Source: Agromyces sp. 3263 (GTDB lineage: Bacteria > Actinomycetota > Actinomycetes > Actinomycetales > Microbacteriaceae). Taken from it: a DNA stretch of 64,000 nt. The DNA is taken from contig NZ_JAVDUV010000001.1 of the NCBI RefSeq assembly GCF_031456545.1, positions 2,793,557 through 2,857,556 of the forward strand, read 5' to 3'. Under the pieces are notes generated by a model. That model ran no database searches and was not told where the DNA came from. It was given only the letters and a program-made list of their open reading frames with translations. Of this stretch, positions 1 through 10,029 are shown in pieces; position 1 is the first letter of the stretch; each line of letters begins with the position of its first letter. Made by a program: the position numbers and the translations under genes.

Positions 1-8
1 GACCATCG

Positions 9-950
9 ATGACCTACGGCGGATCGAATCAGCCACGCCCATCCCGAAATGAACGCAGAGAGGCGGCCCGAGAGAAGGCCAGGCTTCTCCGCGAGGAGCA
101 GAAGAAGCGGGAGCGCCGCAACAAGATCCTGATCCAGGGCGGCATCATCGTGGCGGTCGTCGCCATCGCCGCGCTCGTCGGCACCCTCATCTTCCAGAGC
201 GTGAAGCCCGAGGGACCCGGTCCGCAGAACATGGCGAGCGACGGCATCCTGCTGACCGCCGGTGACGACGGCGGCATCGTCGCCGTCTCGACCCCGGCGC
301 TCGCGGCGGGCGAGACGCCCACGCCGACCGTGCCCGACGACAGCGGCGAGGTCGCCAACATCGTCATCTACGTCGACTACCTGTGCCCCTTCTGCGGCCA
401 GTTCGAGGCCACGAACTCGGAGTCGATGCGCACCATGGTCGAGTCGGGCGCCGCCACCCTCGAGGTGCACCCGATCGCGATCCTCACGAACAAGTCGGCA
501 GGAACGCAGTACTCGCTGCGTGCCGCCAACGCGGCGGCGTGCGTCGCCGAGTCGTCGCCCGACTCGTTCTTCGACTACAACGCGATCCTCTTCGAGAACC
601 AGCCCGAGGAGGGCTCCACCGGCCTCACCGACGACGAGCTCAAGTCGCTCGCCGAGGAGGTCGGGGTGAGCAACCAGTCGACGATCGAGAAGTGCATCGA
701 CGACGTGCAGTTCAAGGCCTGGGTCCAGGACTCGACGAACCGCGCCCTGACCGAGCCGATCCCGAACACCAACCCCGAGCTGCCCTCCGTCACCGGCACC
801 CCGACGGTGCTCGTGAACGGCCAGCAGTACGGCGGCTCGCTCGACGACCCGCAGGAGTTCCAGGCGTTCGTGCTGCAGGCGACGAGCCAGACGTTCAACG
901 ACTCTGAGTCCACCCCCACGCCGACGCCCACGCCCACCCCGGCGCAGTAG
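9..950 (+). CDS. Membrane-anchored DsbA-like thioredoxin-fold oxidoreductase
   Basis: Predicted extracytoplasmic thiol-disulfide oxidoreductase (thioredoxin_4/DsbA type) of 313 residues. A charged, Arg/Lys/Glu-rich cytoplasmic start (residues 1-42) is followed by one membrane segment (about 43-64), a spacer, and the thioredoxin fold. The active-site motif is CPFC in the context YVDYLCPFCGQF near residue 125. The conserved cis-proline region reads TGTPTVLVNG near residue 265. A Thr-Pro repeat tail ends the protein. The ATG lies only 8 bases into the window, so an upstream in-frame extension cannot be excluded. Substrates cannot be told from sequence; in the family it oxidises or isomerises secreted proteins. 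A strong hairpin follows the stop. Confidence 0.85.
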   Translation: MTYGGSNQPRPSRNERREAAREKARLLREEQKKRERRNKILIQGGIIVAVVAIAALVGTLIFQSVKPEGPGPQNMASDGILLTAGDDGGIVAVSTPALAAGETPTPTVPDDSGEVANIVIYVDYLCPFCGQFEATNSESMRTMVESGAATLEVHPIAILTNKSAGTQYSLRAANAAACVAESSPDSFFDYNAILFENQPEEGSTGLTDDELKSLAEEVGVSNQSTIEKCIDDVQFKAWVQDSTNRALTEPIPNTNPELPSVTGTPTVLVNGQQYGGSLDDPQEFQAFVLQATSQTFNDSESTPTPTPTPTPAQ

Positions 951-968
951 TCGTCATCCGTCCGACCG

Positions 969-996
969 CGAAGGCCCGGCCCGCGCCGGGCCTTCG
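969..996 (+). terminator. Rho-independent-type hairpin after the DsbA-like gene
   Basis: A near-perfect GC-rich inverted repeat (stem CGAAGGCCCGGC, loop CCGC) begins 18 bases after the stop codon. It lacks a strong U-run, as is common in high-GC actinobacteria. Confidence 0.7.
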
Positions 997-1032
997 TGCC
1001 GTCGGTAGGATGTCGGGGAGGCATCGCCTCTC

Positions 1033-1105
1033 GCCGGCTTGGCGCAATTGGTAGCGCACCGCTCTTGTAAAGCGGTGGTTGCGGGTTCGAGTCCCGCAGC
1101 CGGCT
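1033..1105 (+). tRNA. tRNA-Thr (anticodon TGT)
   Basis: Complete cloverleaf of 73 nt. The acceptor stem GCCGGCT/AGCCGGC is perfect, the D arm has GGTAGC, the anticodon loop CTTGTAA carries TGT, and the T arm has GGTTCGAGTCC. The discriminator base is T and no CCA is encoded. It reads ACA threonine codons. The next gene's first possible start (TTG at 1107) lies 2 bases after its 3' end. Confidence 0.97.
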
Positions 1106-1106
1106 C

Positions 1107-2183
1107 TTGACCGAGAATCCCAGCACGGATGCCGCGGCGCCCGTCGCACCGTCCGAGCACCCGCATCGGCATGCCCACGTCGAACGGACGCGGTTGCCGA
1201 TGTGGCTCGCGATCGTGTTCGCGCTCGCGTGCGGCGCGCTGACGGCGCTCCAGTCGCGCATCAACGGACAGCTCGCCCACGCGCTCGACGACCCGTTCAC
1301 GGCGGCGGCGATCTCGTTCGGGAGCGGCCTCGTGATCCTCCTCGTCGTACTCGCGGCGTGGCGGCCGGGCCGTGTCGGCATCGGCCGGGTGGTCGTCGCG
1401 CTCCGCGAGCGCCGGATCGCCTGGTGGATGCTCTTCGGCGGCATCGCCGGCGCCTGGTTCGTGACGACCCAGGGCCTCTCGGTCGCGGTCGTCGGCGTGG
1501 CCCTCTTCACCGTGGCGATCGTGGCGGGCCAGACCCTCGGCGGCATCGTCTTCGACCTGCTCGGGCTCGGCCCCGGCGGCCGGCGTCCGCTCACCGTCAC
1601 CCGAGTGGTCGGCGCCGTGCTGGCGCTCGCAGCCGTCGGCTGGGCGGTCTCGGCCCAGCTCGGCGGCGACGTGCCCGTGCTGCTGATGCTGCTGCCGTTC
1701 ACCGCCGGCCTGGGGGCCGCCTGGCAGCAGGCCGTGAACGGGCGGGTGCGCAGCGCGGCCGAGAGCGCGCTGACGGCGACCGTCGGGAACTTCGCGGTCG
1801 GCACCGCGGCCCTCGTCGTCGTGATGCTCGTGCACGCGGCATCCGTCGGCTGGCCCGAGTCGATGCCCACCGAGCCGTGGCTGTACGCGGGCGGCGCGAT
1901 CGGCTGCATCTTCATCGCCGGCCAGGCGGTGCTCGTGCGCATCGTGGGCGTGCTCGTGCTCGCGCTGTGCGGTGTCGCCGGGCAGCTCGCGGCGGCGCTG
2001 TCGCTCGACCTGCTCGCGCCGGCGGCCGGACGCCCGGTCGACGCCGCCACGATCGGCGGAACCCTGCTGGCGCTGGTGGCCGTGGTGATCGCGAGCGTCG
2101 GGTGGACGCGCCGGCGCCATGCGGCACCGCCCGGGCCGATGCACGACGCGGCACCCGCCGAAGGGGCTAGTCGAGCGTCGTGA
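1107..2183 (+). CDS. DMT-superfamily transporter, YdcZ/DUF606 type
   Basis: Polytopic inner-membrane protein with about ten hydrophobic segments arranged as two similar halves. Each half carries an SRING/VNGR-type motif (ALQSRINGQLA in half one, AWQQAVNGRVR in half two), which marks the YdcZ-like drug/metabolite transporter family. The substrate is unknown. The longest start is TTG at 1107, directly behind tRNA-Thr with no room for an independent ribosome site. TTG 1194 and ATG 1200 lie just before the first membrane segment, and ATG 1200 is a credible real start giving 327 residues. The stop overlaps the convergent nitroreductase by 17 bases. Confidence 0.8.
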   Translation: MTENPSTDAAAPVAPSEHPHRHAHVERTRLPMWLAIVFALACGALTALQSRINGQLAHALDDPFTAAAISFGSGLVILLVVLAAWRPGRVGIGRVVVALRERRIAWWMLFGGIAGAWFVTTQGLSVAVVGVALFTVAIVAGQTLGGIVFDLLGLGPGGRRPLTVTRVVGAVLALAAVGWAVSAQLGGDVPVLLMLLPFTAGLGAAWQQAVNGRVRSAAESALTATVGNFAVGTAALVVVMLVHAASVGWPESMPTEPWLYAGGAIGCIFIAGQAVLVRIVGVLVLALCGVAGQLAAALSLDLLAPAAGRPVDAATIGGTLLALVAVVIASVGWTRRRHAAPPGPMHDAAPAEGASRAS

Positions 2184-2721
2184 GTCGCGCCGCGGCGAGG
2201 GGGTCGGTGCGACCCTCGGGCCGGCGCGCCTCCGTGCGGCCGCCGACATAGAGCCAGCCGAGCAGTCGCTCGTTCGGCGCCAGGCCGTGCATCGCGGCGA
2301 CGAGCGGATGCCGCGTGAACGGGCCGGTGCGCCACATCACGCCCCACCCCGCGTCGTCGAGCAGCAGGCTCAAGAGGTGCGCGACGCCGGCCGCGGAGGC
2401 CTCCTGCTCCCACTCGGGCACCTTCGGGTGGTCGGGCGTCGTCACCGCGACCACCGCCAGGAGCAGTGGCGCGCGCAGGGGCTTTCCCGCGAGCTTCGCC
2501 GCGGCCTCGCCCTCGGCGCCGGCCGCAGCGGCAAGCGCGGCACCGAGCCGCTCACGCGCGGGTCCGCGCAACGCGATGACCCGCCACGGCCGGAGCGCGG
2601 CGTGGTCGGCGACTCGGCCCGCCGCGTCGAGCAGCGCGACGAGCGCCGCATCGTCGGGCGCGGCATCCGTCACCTTCGGCGACGACCGCCGGGCGAGGGC
2701 CGCGTCGAGCACCGACGCCAC
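2167..2721 (-). CDS. Nitroreductase-family flavoprotein
   Basis: 184-residue member of the FMN-dependent nitroreductase fold. An N-terminal RRSSPKVTD segment matches the usual FMN-phosphate-binding RRS motif. The internal HAALRPWRVIAL follows the family's H-A/S-x-N-x-Q-P-W-R/F pattern in modified form. The C-terminal GLAPNERLLGWLYVG fits the L-G-xx-xG-P end of the fold. Such enzymes reduce quinones, nitroaromatics or enones with NAD(P)H; the true substrate is unknown. It starts 3 bases after the msrB stop, so the two are probably one redox operon reading leftward. Confidence 0.85.
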   Translation of the reverse strand: MASVLDAALARRSSPKVTDAAPDDAALVALLDAAGRVADHAALRPWRVIALRGPARERLGAALAAAAGAEGEAAAKLAGKPLRAPLLLAVVAVTTPDHPKVPEWEQEASAAGVAHLLSLLLDDAGWGVMWRTGPFTRHPLVAAMHGLAPNERLLGWLYVGGRTEARRPEGRTDPLAAARLTTLD

Positions 2722-2724
2722 CCT

Positions 2725-3126
2725 TCAGGACTCCGCGGTGAAGTCGAGGGCGATCGAGTTCATGCAGTAACGGTCGCCGGTCGGCGTGCCGAATCCGTCG
2801 GGGAAGACGTGACCGAGGTGCGAGCCGCAGGCGGCGCAGCGCACCTCGGTGCGCACCATGCCGAGGGAGGTGTCCTCGATGAGCTGCACGGCCTCGGGCC
2901 GCACCGACTCGTAGAAGCTGGGCCAGCCGCAGCCGGAGTCGAACTTGGTGCCGCTCTTGAAGAGCTCGGCTCCGCAGGCCGCGCACGCATACACGCCCGC
3001 CCGCTCCTCGTCGAGCAGCTCGCCCGTCCACGGGCGCTCCGTCGCGGCCTCGCGCAGCACGGAGTAGCGCTCCTCGCCGAGCTCCGCGCGCCATTCCTCG
3101 TCGCTCTTGTTCACGCGGTACTCCAC
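2725..3126 (-). CDS. msrB: Peptide-methionine (R)-S-oxide reductase
   Basis: MsrB reduces the R epimer of methionine sulfoxide in proteins. From GTG 3126 it has 133 residues, normal for the family. Two CxxC pairs (C48/C51 and C97/C100) form the structural zinc site. GCGWPSFY and the catalytic RYCMNS (C121) are intact, as is the HLGHVFPDG segment. GTG 3126 is chosen because AAGGAG lies about 6 bases upstream; the longer reading frame back to 3264 has no such support and no homologous sequence. It lies just upstream of the nitroreductase gene and is probably cotranscribed with it. Confidence 0.95.
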   Translation of the reverse strand: MEYRVNKSDEEWRAELGEERYSVLREAATERPWTGELLDEERAGVYACAACGAELFKSGTKFDSGCGWPSFYESVRPEAVQLIEDTSLGMVRTEVRCAACGSHLGHVFPDGFGTPTGDRYCMNSIALDFTAES

Positions 3127-3323
3127 GCGTGCTCCTTCCGGTCGGGTGCCATGATGGCAGGCACCAATGCTCGCAGGTCTTCCTGCACGAGGTGCAACGC
3201 GTGACGGATGCCACGTGTTCCGGGCGCCCGGGATGCACACGCCGCGGTCGCTCGGCGTGCGCACGGCGGCGGTTCCCTAGGATGTGCTGCAACGGCGAGC
3301 GGCCGGGAGCGACGGGAGGACCC

Positions 3324-3623
3324 ATGGGCGTTGAGCACGTGCCCTCCCGCGGCGACGGCGACGCCGTGCTCGACGACCGGGCGATCCGCGTGCTGGCCTT
3401 CGAGGGCCGTGCGTGGCAGCAGCCGGGCCTCAAGGCGCAGGCCATCCGCGACGAGTTCGGCATCTCCGCCGCCCGGTACTATCGGATCCTCGGAGAGCTC
3501 ATCGATTCACCCGCTGCGCTCCGTCACGACCCGATGCTCGTCAAGCGCCTGCAACGGATGCGTGAGGCGCGCGCAGCGATGCGAGCCCGTCGCTCGCTCT
3601 CGATCGGCCGCGCGCTCGACTGA
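3324..3623 (+). CDS. DUF3263 small DNA-binding-like protein
   Basis: 99-residue protein matching the actinobacterial DUF3263 family, whose core resembles a helix-turn-helix (residues about 14-60: ILAFE-type start, then KAQAIRDEFGISAARYYRIL). The basic tail is RKR/Arg-rich. The role is unknown, but the fold suggests DNA binding. GGGAGGA sits 4 bases before the ATG at 3324, which settles this start over longer options. It is followed 31 bases later by the LytR_C gene, an order I recall from other actinobacteria, so the two are probably cotranscribed. Confidence 0.8.
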   Translation: MGVEHVPSRGDGDAVLDDRAIRVLAFEGRAWQQPGLKAQAIRDEFGISAARYYRILGELIDSPAALRHDPMLVKRLQRMREARAAMRARRSLSIGRALD

Positions 3624-3654
3624 GCGCGGCCCCCGACCCCGACGACTGGACCTC

Positions 3655-4200
3655 ATGGCGCAGAAGTTCCCCCGCGATCGTTTCGACTCCATTCCGCACG
3701 GCATCGAGCGGGTCGGAGCGCACCGCGCGCCCGCGCGGCGCGGCGCCGGCTGGGTGGCGTTCGGCTGGGCCGCGCTCGTCACCGTCGTGCTTGTCGCGGT
3801 CGGCATCGGCGGCGTCGTGCTCTTCAACGACCGGCTGAACTTCGGCGACACCGGCGTGGCCACGCCCACACCCACCCCCGCGGTGACCGCGCCGCCGACG
3901 GTCGCTCCCGACATCCCCGTCACGGTGCTGAACGGCACGACGACCGCCGGCCTCGCCGCCCGGGCGGCCGAGACGTTGACGGCCGCGGGCATCCCCGTCG
4001 GCACGACCGCCAACGCGAGTGAGAACGACCTGACCGAGACGGTCGTCTACTACGCCACCCCCGATCTCGAGGGCGCCGCTCGCGGTGTCGCCGCCGCGAT
4101 CCCCGAGGCCGACGTGCGCCTCTCCGAGCAGTTCGCCCAGATCGGCACCCCGCTCGTGCTCGTGGTCGGATCCGACTACGCGACGGCCACCGGCGGGTGA
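3655..4200 (+). CDS. LytR C-terminal-domain membrane protein
   Basis: 181 residues with a cytoplasmic N-terminus, one membrane span (about 38-62), a Thr/Pro-rich linker with PTPTPTP-type repeats, and a LytR_C domain (about 88-175) that opens with PVTVLNGTTTAGLA. LytR_C usually occurs behind LytR-CpsA-Psr ligase domains; here it stands alone on a membrane anchor. A cell-envelope role is an inference. DUF3263 lies immediately upstream. The cold-shock gene downstream has its own promoter. Confidence 0.85.
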   Translation: MAQKFPRDRFDSIPHGIERVGAHRAPARRGAGWVAFGWAALVTVVLVAVGIGGVVLFNDRLNFGDTGVATPTPTPAVTAPPTVAPDIPVTVLNGTTTAGLAARAAETLTAAGIPVGTTANASENDLTETVVYYATPDLEGAARGVAAAIPEADVRLSEQFAQIGTPLVLVVGSDYATATGG

Positions 4201-4249
4201 TCCGCAGCGAATCGTTGCCATTCCGCGACATTTTCTTGCGCCGAACCCC

Positions 4250-4277
4250 TTGTGCCGCGAAACCACGTCGTTAGTAT
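4250..4277 (+). promoter_or_regulatory. Promoter of the cold-shock gene
   Basis: TTGTGC, 16-base spacer, TAGTAT. Initiation near 4284 would leave a 5' untranslated leader of about 120 nt before the ATG at 4405. Long leaders are typical of cspA-type genes, where they affect mRNA stability and translation at low temperature. Confidence 0.55.
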
Positions 4278-4404
4278 CTGGAATTGGTCGCTCTCTCCCG
4301 TGTCACGCCCGGCGCCGCCTCGGTGCCATGCCGGCACGTTCCGAGGGCCCCGGTACAGGCGACAGGCACGTGCTGATCGACGAACGGCAACATGGGAGCA
4401 ACGC

Positions 4405-4608
4405 ATGGCGAACGGAACCGTGAAGTGGTTCAACGCTGAAAAGGGTTATGGATTCATCACCGTCGACGACGGGGGCCAGGACGTGTTCGTCCACTACTCC
4501 GCGATCGACATGTCCGGCTACAAGGTGCTCGAAGAGGGCCAGCAGGTCGTCTTCGAGGTCGGCACGGGGTCCAAGGGGCCGCAGGCCGAGGGCGTGCGTC
4601 CCGCCTAG
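4405..4608 (+). CDS. Cold-shock protein, CspA family
   Basis: 67-residue single cold-shock domain that binds single-stranded RNA/DNA. RNP1 (KGYGFITV) and RNP2 (DVFVHY) are intact, the start is the standard [10 protein letters not shown], and the length is canonical. GGGAG about 7 bases before the ATG is the ribosome site. It is monocistronic, between its own promoter (4250-4277) and a near-perfect terminator (4620-4651). The probable 120-nt leader suggests post-transcriptional control. Confidence 0.97.
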   Translation: MANGTVKWFNAEKGYGFITVDDGGQDVFVHYSAIDMSGYKVLEEGQQVVFEVGTGSKGPQAEGVRPA

Positions 4609-4619
4609 CCCGAGAGCTC

Positions 4620-4651
4620 GAACGCGCCGCCGGCTCGCCGGCGGCGCGTTC
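4620..4651 (+). terminator. Terminator of the cold-shock gene
   Basis: Perfect 15-bp inverted repeat with the dinucleotide TC at its centre, 11 bases after the stop. It is the most regular stem in this part of the window. Confidence 0.85.
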
Positions 4652-4758
4652 CTCGTCGTCCTCCCGACGCGCGTGGCCTGACGGCGCGACTCGTCGCCGG
4701 ACGAGATCCGGGCGCGCCGGGGCGCTCCTCGCGTGCGGCGCATCGGTAGCATGACCGC

Positions 4759-5814
4759 ATGGCGTGGCCCGCTCGCTCGGCCGCCGCGTTCCGTGGTGCA
4801 GCGCTCACCGTGGTCGCGGTCTCCGTCCTGCTCGTCACCGGATGCAGCGGCCCGCCGGTCCTCGTGCCGGTGGCGACGCCCTCGCCGACCGCTCGACCGG
4901 CCGGCGACAGCGGACCGCCGGTCACCGTCGCGTTCAGCCCGCTGCGGGGCACGCGACTCGAGGAGCCGGCGGCGCCGCATCCGTCGATCGCCGTCAAGAT
5001 CGACAACCATGAGGAGGCGCGTCCGCAGATCGCCCTCAACCGGAGCGACATCGCGTTCGAGGAGCTCGTCGAGGGCGGGCTCACCCGGTACCTCGTGGTC
5101 TGGCATTCCGACGTGCCCGAGTCCGTCGGCCCGGTGCGATCGGTGCGCCCCATGGACCCCGACATCGCCTCGCCGTTCGGCGGTATCATGTCGTACTCGG
5201 GCGGGCAGGAGCAGTTCGTCGAGATGATGATGGCGACGCCCCTCGTCAACATCGTCTTCGACTTCGACGACACCGGGCTCTTCGAGCGCGCCGATGAGCG
5301 CCCGAGTCCGCACGACGTCATCCTCGCCGCCGCCGAGGCGGTCTCGCGCAACGCCTCGCTCGCGCCGCCGCCCGTGCAGTTCTCCTACGGGACGAGGGAT
5401 CCCCTCGCCGCACCGGCACTCGCCGCGACGCCGACCTCGCGCATCGACCTCGTCTTCTCGGAGGCGCGATTCCCGTCGTGGGAGTGGGACGCGACCTCCG
5501 GCGCATGGCTCCGTTCCCAGGAGGGGGCACCCGACTCCGAGGCATCGGGCGACCGGGTGCGCGCGACCAACGTCGTCACCCTGCGGGTCGGCATCGACTG
5601 GAGCTACGGCGAGGTGCCGCGCACGGTCATGGTGGGCTCGGGCGAGGCATGGGCCTCGGTCGCCGGCAGGACGGTGCACGGGACGTGGACGAAGGATGCC
5701 GCGGCCGCGCCGATCGTCCTCACGGCCGACGACGGCAGCCGGATCCGGCTCGCGCCGGGCAACACGTGGGTCGAGCTCGTGCCCGACGAGGGCTCGGCGA
5801 CGTTCGTGCCCTGA
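4759..5814 (+). CDS. DUF3048 (YerB-like) lipoprotein
   Basis: 351-residue predicted lipoprotein. The signal peptide ends in the lipobox LVTGCS with the lipidated cysteine at residue 29. The mature part carries the DUF3048 pattern: PSIAVKIDNHEEARPQ, then FEELVEGGLTRYLVVWHSD and VGPVRSVRPMD. Function is unknown; Bacillus YerB is a lipoprotein relative. A TAGCAT -10 hexamer at 4747-4752 lies 6 bases before the ATG, so the mRNA is probably leaderless. It stands alone, upstream of groL. Confidence 0.88.
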   Translation: MAWPARSAAAFRGAALTVVAVSVLLVTGCSGPPVLVPVATPSPTARPAGDSGPPVTVAFSPLRGTRLEEPAAPHPSIAVKIDNHEEARPQIALNRSDIAFEELVEGGLTRYLVVWHSDVPESVGPVRSVRPMDPDIASPFGGIMSYSGGQEQFVEMMMATPLVNIVFDFDDTGLFERADERPSPHDVILAAAEAVSRNASLAPPPVQFSYGTRDPLAAPALAATPTSRIDLVFSEARFPSWEWDATSGAWLRSQEGAPDSEASGDRVRATNVVTLRVGIDWSYGEVPRTVMVGSGEAWASVAGRTVHGTWTKDAAAAPIVLTADDGSRIRLAPGNTWVELVPDEGSATFVP

Positions 5815-5840
5815 GCCGCGGCGCGCGGCATCCGTGCTCG

Positions 5841-5867
5841 CTTGCACTCGTGACGGTCGAGTGCCAG
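5841..5867. promoter_or_regulatory. Degenerate CIRCE operator (upstream copy)
   Basis: Inverted repeat GCACTC-N9-GAGTGC inside CTTGCACTC / GAGTGCCAG. It keeps the exact 9-base spacing and six core bases of each HrcA half-site. It overlaps the -35 and spacer of the groL promoter. Confidence 0.75.
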
Positions 5868-5870
5868 AAT
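5842..5870 (+). promoter_or_regulatory. groL promoter
   Basis: TTGCAC, 17-base spacer, CAGAAT. Initiation near 5877 would fall within the perfect CIRCE element, so HrcA at either operator should block RNA polymerase. Confidence 0.7.
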
Positions 5871-5874
5871 CGTC

Positions 5875-7564
<1,690 letters not shown>

Positions 7565-7600
7565 TCCGAATCGATCCACGGCCCGCGGGCCCGATCAACG

Positions 7601-7632
7601 CGAAGGGCGTCTCCTCCGGGAGACGCCCTTCG
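7601..7632. terminator. Bidirectional terminator between groL and the WXG100 gene
   Basis: Perfect 14-bp stem (CGAAGGGCGTCTCC) with loop TCCG lies between two convergent genes, so it can serve both. Confidence 0.8.
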
Positions 7633-7689
7633 TCGTGCGCGGGAGCCGTGCGGCGGTGCCCCCTGCGCGCGTCGCCCCGCCCGTCGCGG

Positions 7690-7980
7690 TCAGCGCAGGA
7701 ACAGCCTCGCGTTGGCCTGCTCCGCGTCGGCGTACTGCGTGGCGGCCATGCCGAGCGCCTGGTTGAGGTGCGCGAGGCTCTGCTCGACCTGCAGCTGCGT
7801 GGCCCGCCAGTCGGAGACGGCGCCCTGGAACGCCGTGGCGGCCTGCCCCGACCACGACGACTGCAGCCCGGTCAGCTGGCCGAGGAGCGACGACACCTCC
7901 GCCTGGATGCGGCCGATGGTGCCCTGGACGGTCTGCGTCGCCGCGGAGACCTGTGCGGCGTCGACGTGATACGTGGTCAT
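7690..7980 (-). CDS. WXG100-family (EsxA-like) protein
   Basis: 96-residue helical protein with the central WSG turn (QSSWSGQAATAF) that defines the WXG100 family of type VII secretion substrates. Helices before and after the turn are Ala/Gln-rich and amphipathic. From ATG 7980, GAGAGGA lies about 9 bases upstream; the longer frame to 8058 lacks family sequence. No ESX/EccC components or a second WXG100 gene are adjacent, so its partner and secretion route are not visible here. Dimer formation is expected from the family. Confidence 0.85.
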   Translation of the reverse strand: MTTYHVDAAQVSAATQTVQGTIGRIQAEVSSLLGQLTGLQSSWSGQAATAFQGAVSDWRATQLQVEQSLAHLNQALGMAATQYADAEQANARLFLR

Positions 7981-8117
7981 GGAAGTGCGTCCTCTCGGTC
8001 GGTGTGCGTACCACGGTAGGGGCCGCCCGAGCCCGGCGGACGGCGCGGGAACGGGCACGCCGAGGCATCCGATCGCCCTCGGCTGGTGAGGACGAGTCGT
8101 CGAGGAACCGCGCGGCG

Positions 8118-9998
8118 TCAGCCGGCGGTGACCGACTGCGGAGCCGCGGCCGAGCCCGCGAGCGGGAGGGAGACGCGGAACGTCGCGCCGCCGCCGGGCG
8201 TCTCCACCACGTCCACCGTGCCGTTGTGCGCGGCCACGATGGACGAGACGATGGCGAGCCCGAGGCCCGAGCCGCCGGTCTCGCGGGTGCGCGACGTGTC
8301 GGCGCGCCAGAAGCGCTGGAAGATCTTCTCGCGGATCTGCGGCGGGATGCCCTCGCCGTGATCGATGACCTCGATCATCGCGCGTTCGGCGGGATCGTCG
8401 ATCGACACGCGGATGTCGATCGGGCTGTCGTCGGACGTGAACCGGATGGCGTTCGCCATGAGGTTCGTGATGACCTGCCGGATCTTGTTCTCCTCGGCGA
8501 GCACCACCGCGCGCCGCACCGGTGCGGTCACCACGGCGCCGCCCTGGGCGGACCGACTCGTCGCCTCCGCGGGCGAGGCGGAAGCCGTCGACCGGCCCGT
8601 GCCGGACGCCATGGCGGCGGTCTCCGCGACCGTTGCGGACGCGGCATCCGTCGCCGCAGCACGAGATCGCGCCGACTGCCGGCGCGACCCGCCGGATGCC
8701 GAGCCGGTGGACTTCGGGCCACCCGGTCGTCGCGGGGCTCCGGCGTGCGTCACCTCGCCGCGTGGTCGACGGCCCCGAAGCCGCGCGAGGGTCGCGCCGG
8801 CGAAGGAGATGGCGCCGGTCGCCGGTCGCTCGGCCTCGAGCTCCACCTCGAGCTCGGGCGCCGGAGTCGCGGCATCCGTGGTGCCGAGCTCCTCGGGCGC
8901 GATCACTGTCACCGTGCGGGCGGGGTTCGCCGCCATCGCGTCGAGCGCGGCATCGCGCGCGAGCGGCACCAGGTCGACCTCGGCGAGCTCGAGCGGCTTG
9001 GCCTCATCGAGCCGGGCCAGGGCCAGGAGGTCCTCGACCAGGCCGCCCATGCGGATGGCCTCCTTCTCGATGCGGTCCATGGCCTGCGCGACCTCTTCGG
9101 GGCTCTGCAGGGCGCCCATGCGGTAGAGCTCCGCGTAGCCGCGCACCGAGACGAGGGGCGTGCGCAGCTCATGCGAGGCGTCGCCGACGAAGCGGCGCAT
9201 CTGCTCGATGGTGCGTGCGCGGTCCCGGAACGCGCGGTCGATGCGGTTGAGCATCGTGTTGAGCGAGCGGTTGAGCCGGCCGACCTCGGTGTTGGGCGTG
9301 GCCCCGCCGAGGCGCTGGCTGAAGTCGCCGTCGGCGATCGCGGCGGCCGTGCGCTCCACCTCGCGCAGCGGCGTGAACGTCGAGGTCACGAGCATGCGGG
9401 TCAGCAGGGCGCCGATGAGGACGACGCCGAGCCCGAAGCCCAGGAAGATGGTGAGGTAGACGGCGAGCAGCTGCTCGGTCGCCTTCGACGACACGGCGAT
9501 GATGATCGGCGCGTAGGTGCCGTGCTGGTCGGCCGTCATGAGCGCGGCCACGGCCCGGAAGGTCGAGTTGCCGTCGGAGTCCCGCAACGGGAACACCTGG
9601 TAGCCGCCGGCGTTCTTCTCGTTGACCATCGCGGGCGTCAGCATGGCGGGCAGCTGCGGCAGCTCGGCGCGGTCGCGGTCGCCCCAGTTGTGCGCCCACT
9701 TGCCCGTCTGCTCGTCGTAGACGGCGACGAACACGTCTTCGGCGGGCCGGAACGCGAGGTCGTCGAGGTTGGTGCCCGGATCGGCGTCGCCGCCCTCGTC
9801 GGTGAAGTACTTCATGAGGTCGCCCGAAGCGATGGCCGCGAGCTTGCCCTTCGTCTGCTCCTCGACGTAGGAGCGGAGCATGGCGGCCGTGCCGATGCCG
9901 GAGACGAGCAGCCCGAGGGTCAGCATCAGGACCGTCACACCCGTGATCTTGGTGCGCAGGGAGATGCGGTTCCACCGCTCGTTGATCGTCTGATGCAT
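8118..9998 (-). CDS. Sensor histidine kinase with large Ala/Ser/Arg-rich insert
   Basis: 626 residues. Membrane spans lie at about 18-40 and 175-204, flanking an extracytoplasmic sensor region. A HAMP linker follows (about 203-255), then the HisKA phosphoacceptor H276 in DASHELRTPL. The ATPase has an N-box (TNLMANA, about 511-517), G1 box DHGEGIP (546-552), F box FQRFW and G2 GGSGLGLAIV. Between HisKA and the N-box, residues about 370-494 form a low-complexity insert absent from ordinary kinases, where only a short strand-helix is expected. It pairs with the response regulator just upstream (31-base gap). The signal is unknown; a TcrY/PrrB-like system is possible. Confidence 0.92.
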   Translation of the reverse strand: MHQTINERWNRISLRTKITGVTVLMLTLGLLVSGIGTAAMLRSYVEEQTKGKLAAIASGDLMKYFTDEGGDADPGTNLDDLAFRPAEDVFVAVYDEQTGKWAHNWGDRDRAELPQLPAMLTPAMVNEKNAGGYQVFPLRDSDGNSTFRAVAALMTADQHGTYAPIIIAVSSKATEQLLAVYLTIFLGFGLGVVLIGALLTRMLVTSTFTPLREVERTAAAIADGDFSQRLGGATPNTEVGRLNRSLNTMLNRIDRAFRDRARTIEQMRRFVGDASHELRTPLVSVRGYAELYRMGALQSPEEVAQAMDRIEKEAIRMGGLVEDLLALARLDEAKPLELAEVDLVPLARDAALDAMAANPARTVTVIAPEELGTTDAATPAPELEVELEAERPATGAISFAGATLARLRGRRPRGEVTHAGAPRRPGGPKSTGSASGGSRRQSARSRAAATDAASATVAETAAMASGTGRSTASASPAEATSRSAQGGAVVTAPVRRAVVLAEENKIRQVITNLMANAIRFTSDDSPIDIRVSIDDPAERAMIEVIDHGEGIPPQIREKIFQRFWRADTSRTRETGGSGLGLAIVSSIVAAHNGTVDVVETPGGGATFRVSLPLAGSAAAPQSVTAG

Positions 9999-10029
9999 GG
10001 CTGCCCGAGTCTAGGCGGCGAAGCCTGAG

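Noticed and set aside
1079..2170. Plus-strand frame overlapping the DMT transporter.
   Set aside because: Arg-rich shadow beginning inside tRNA-Thr; the other frame encodes the transporter.
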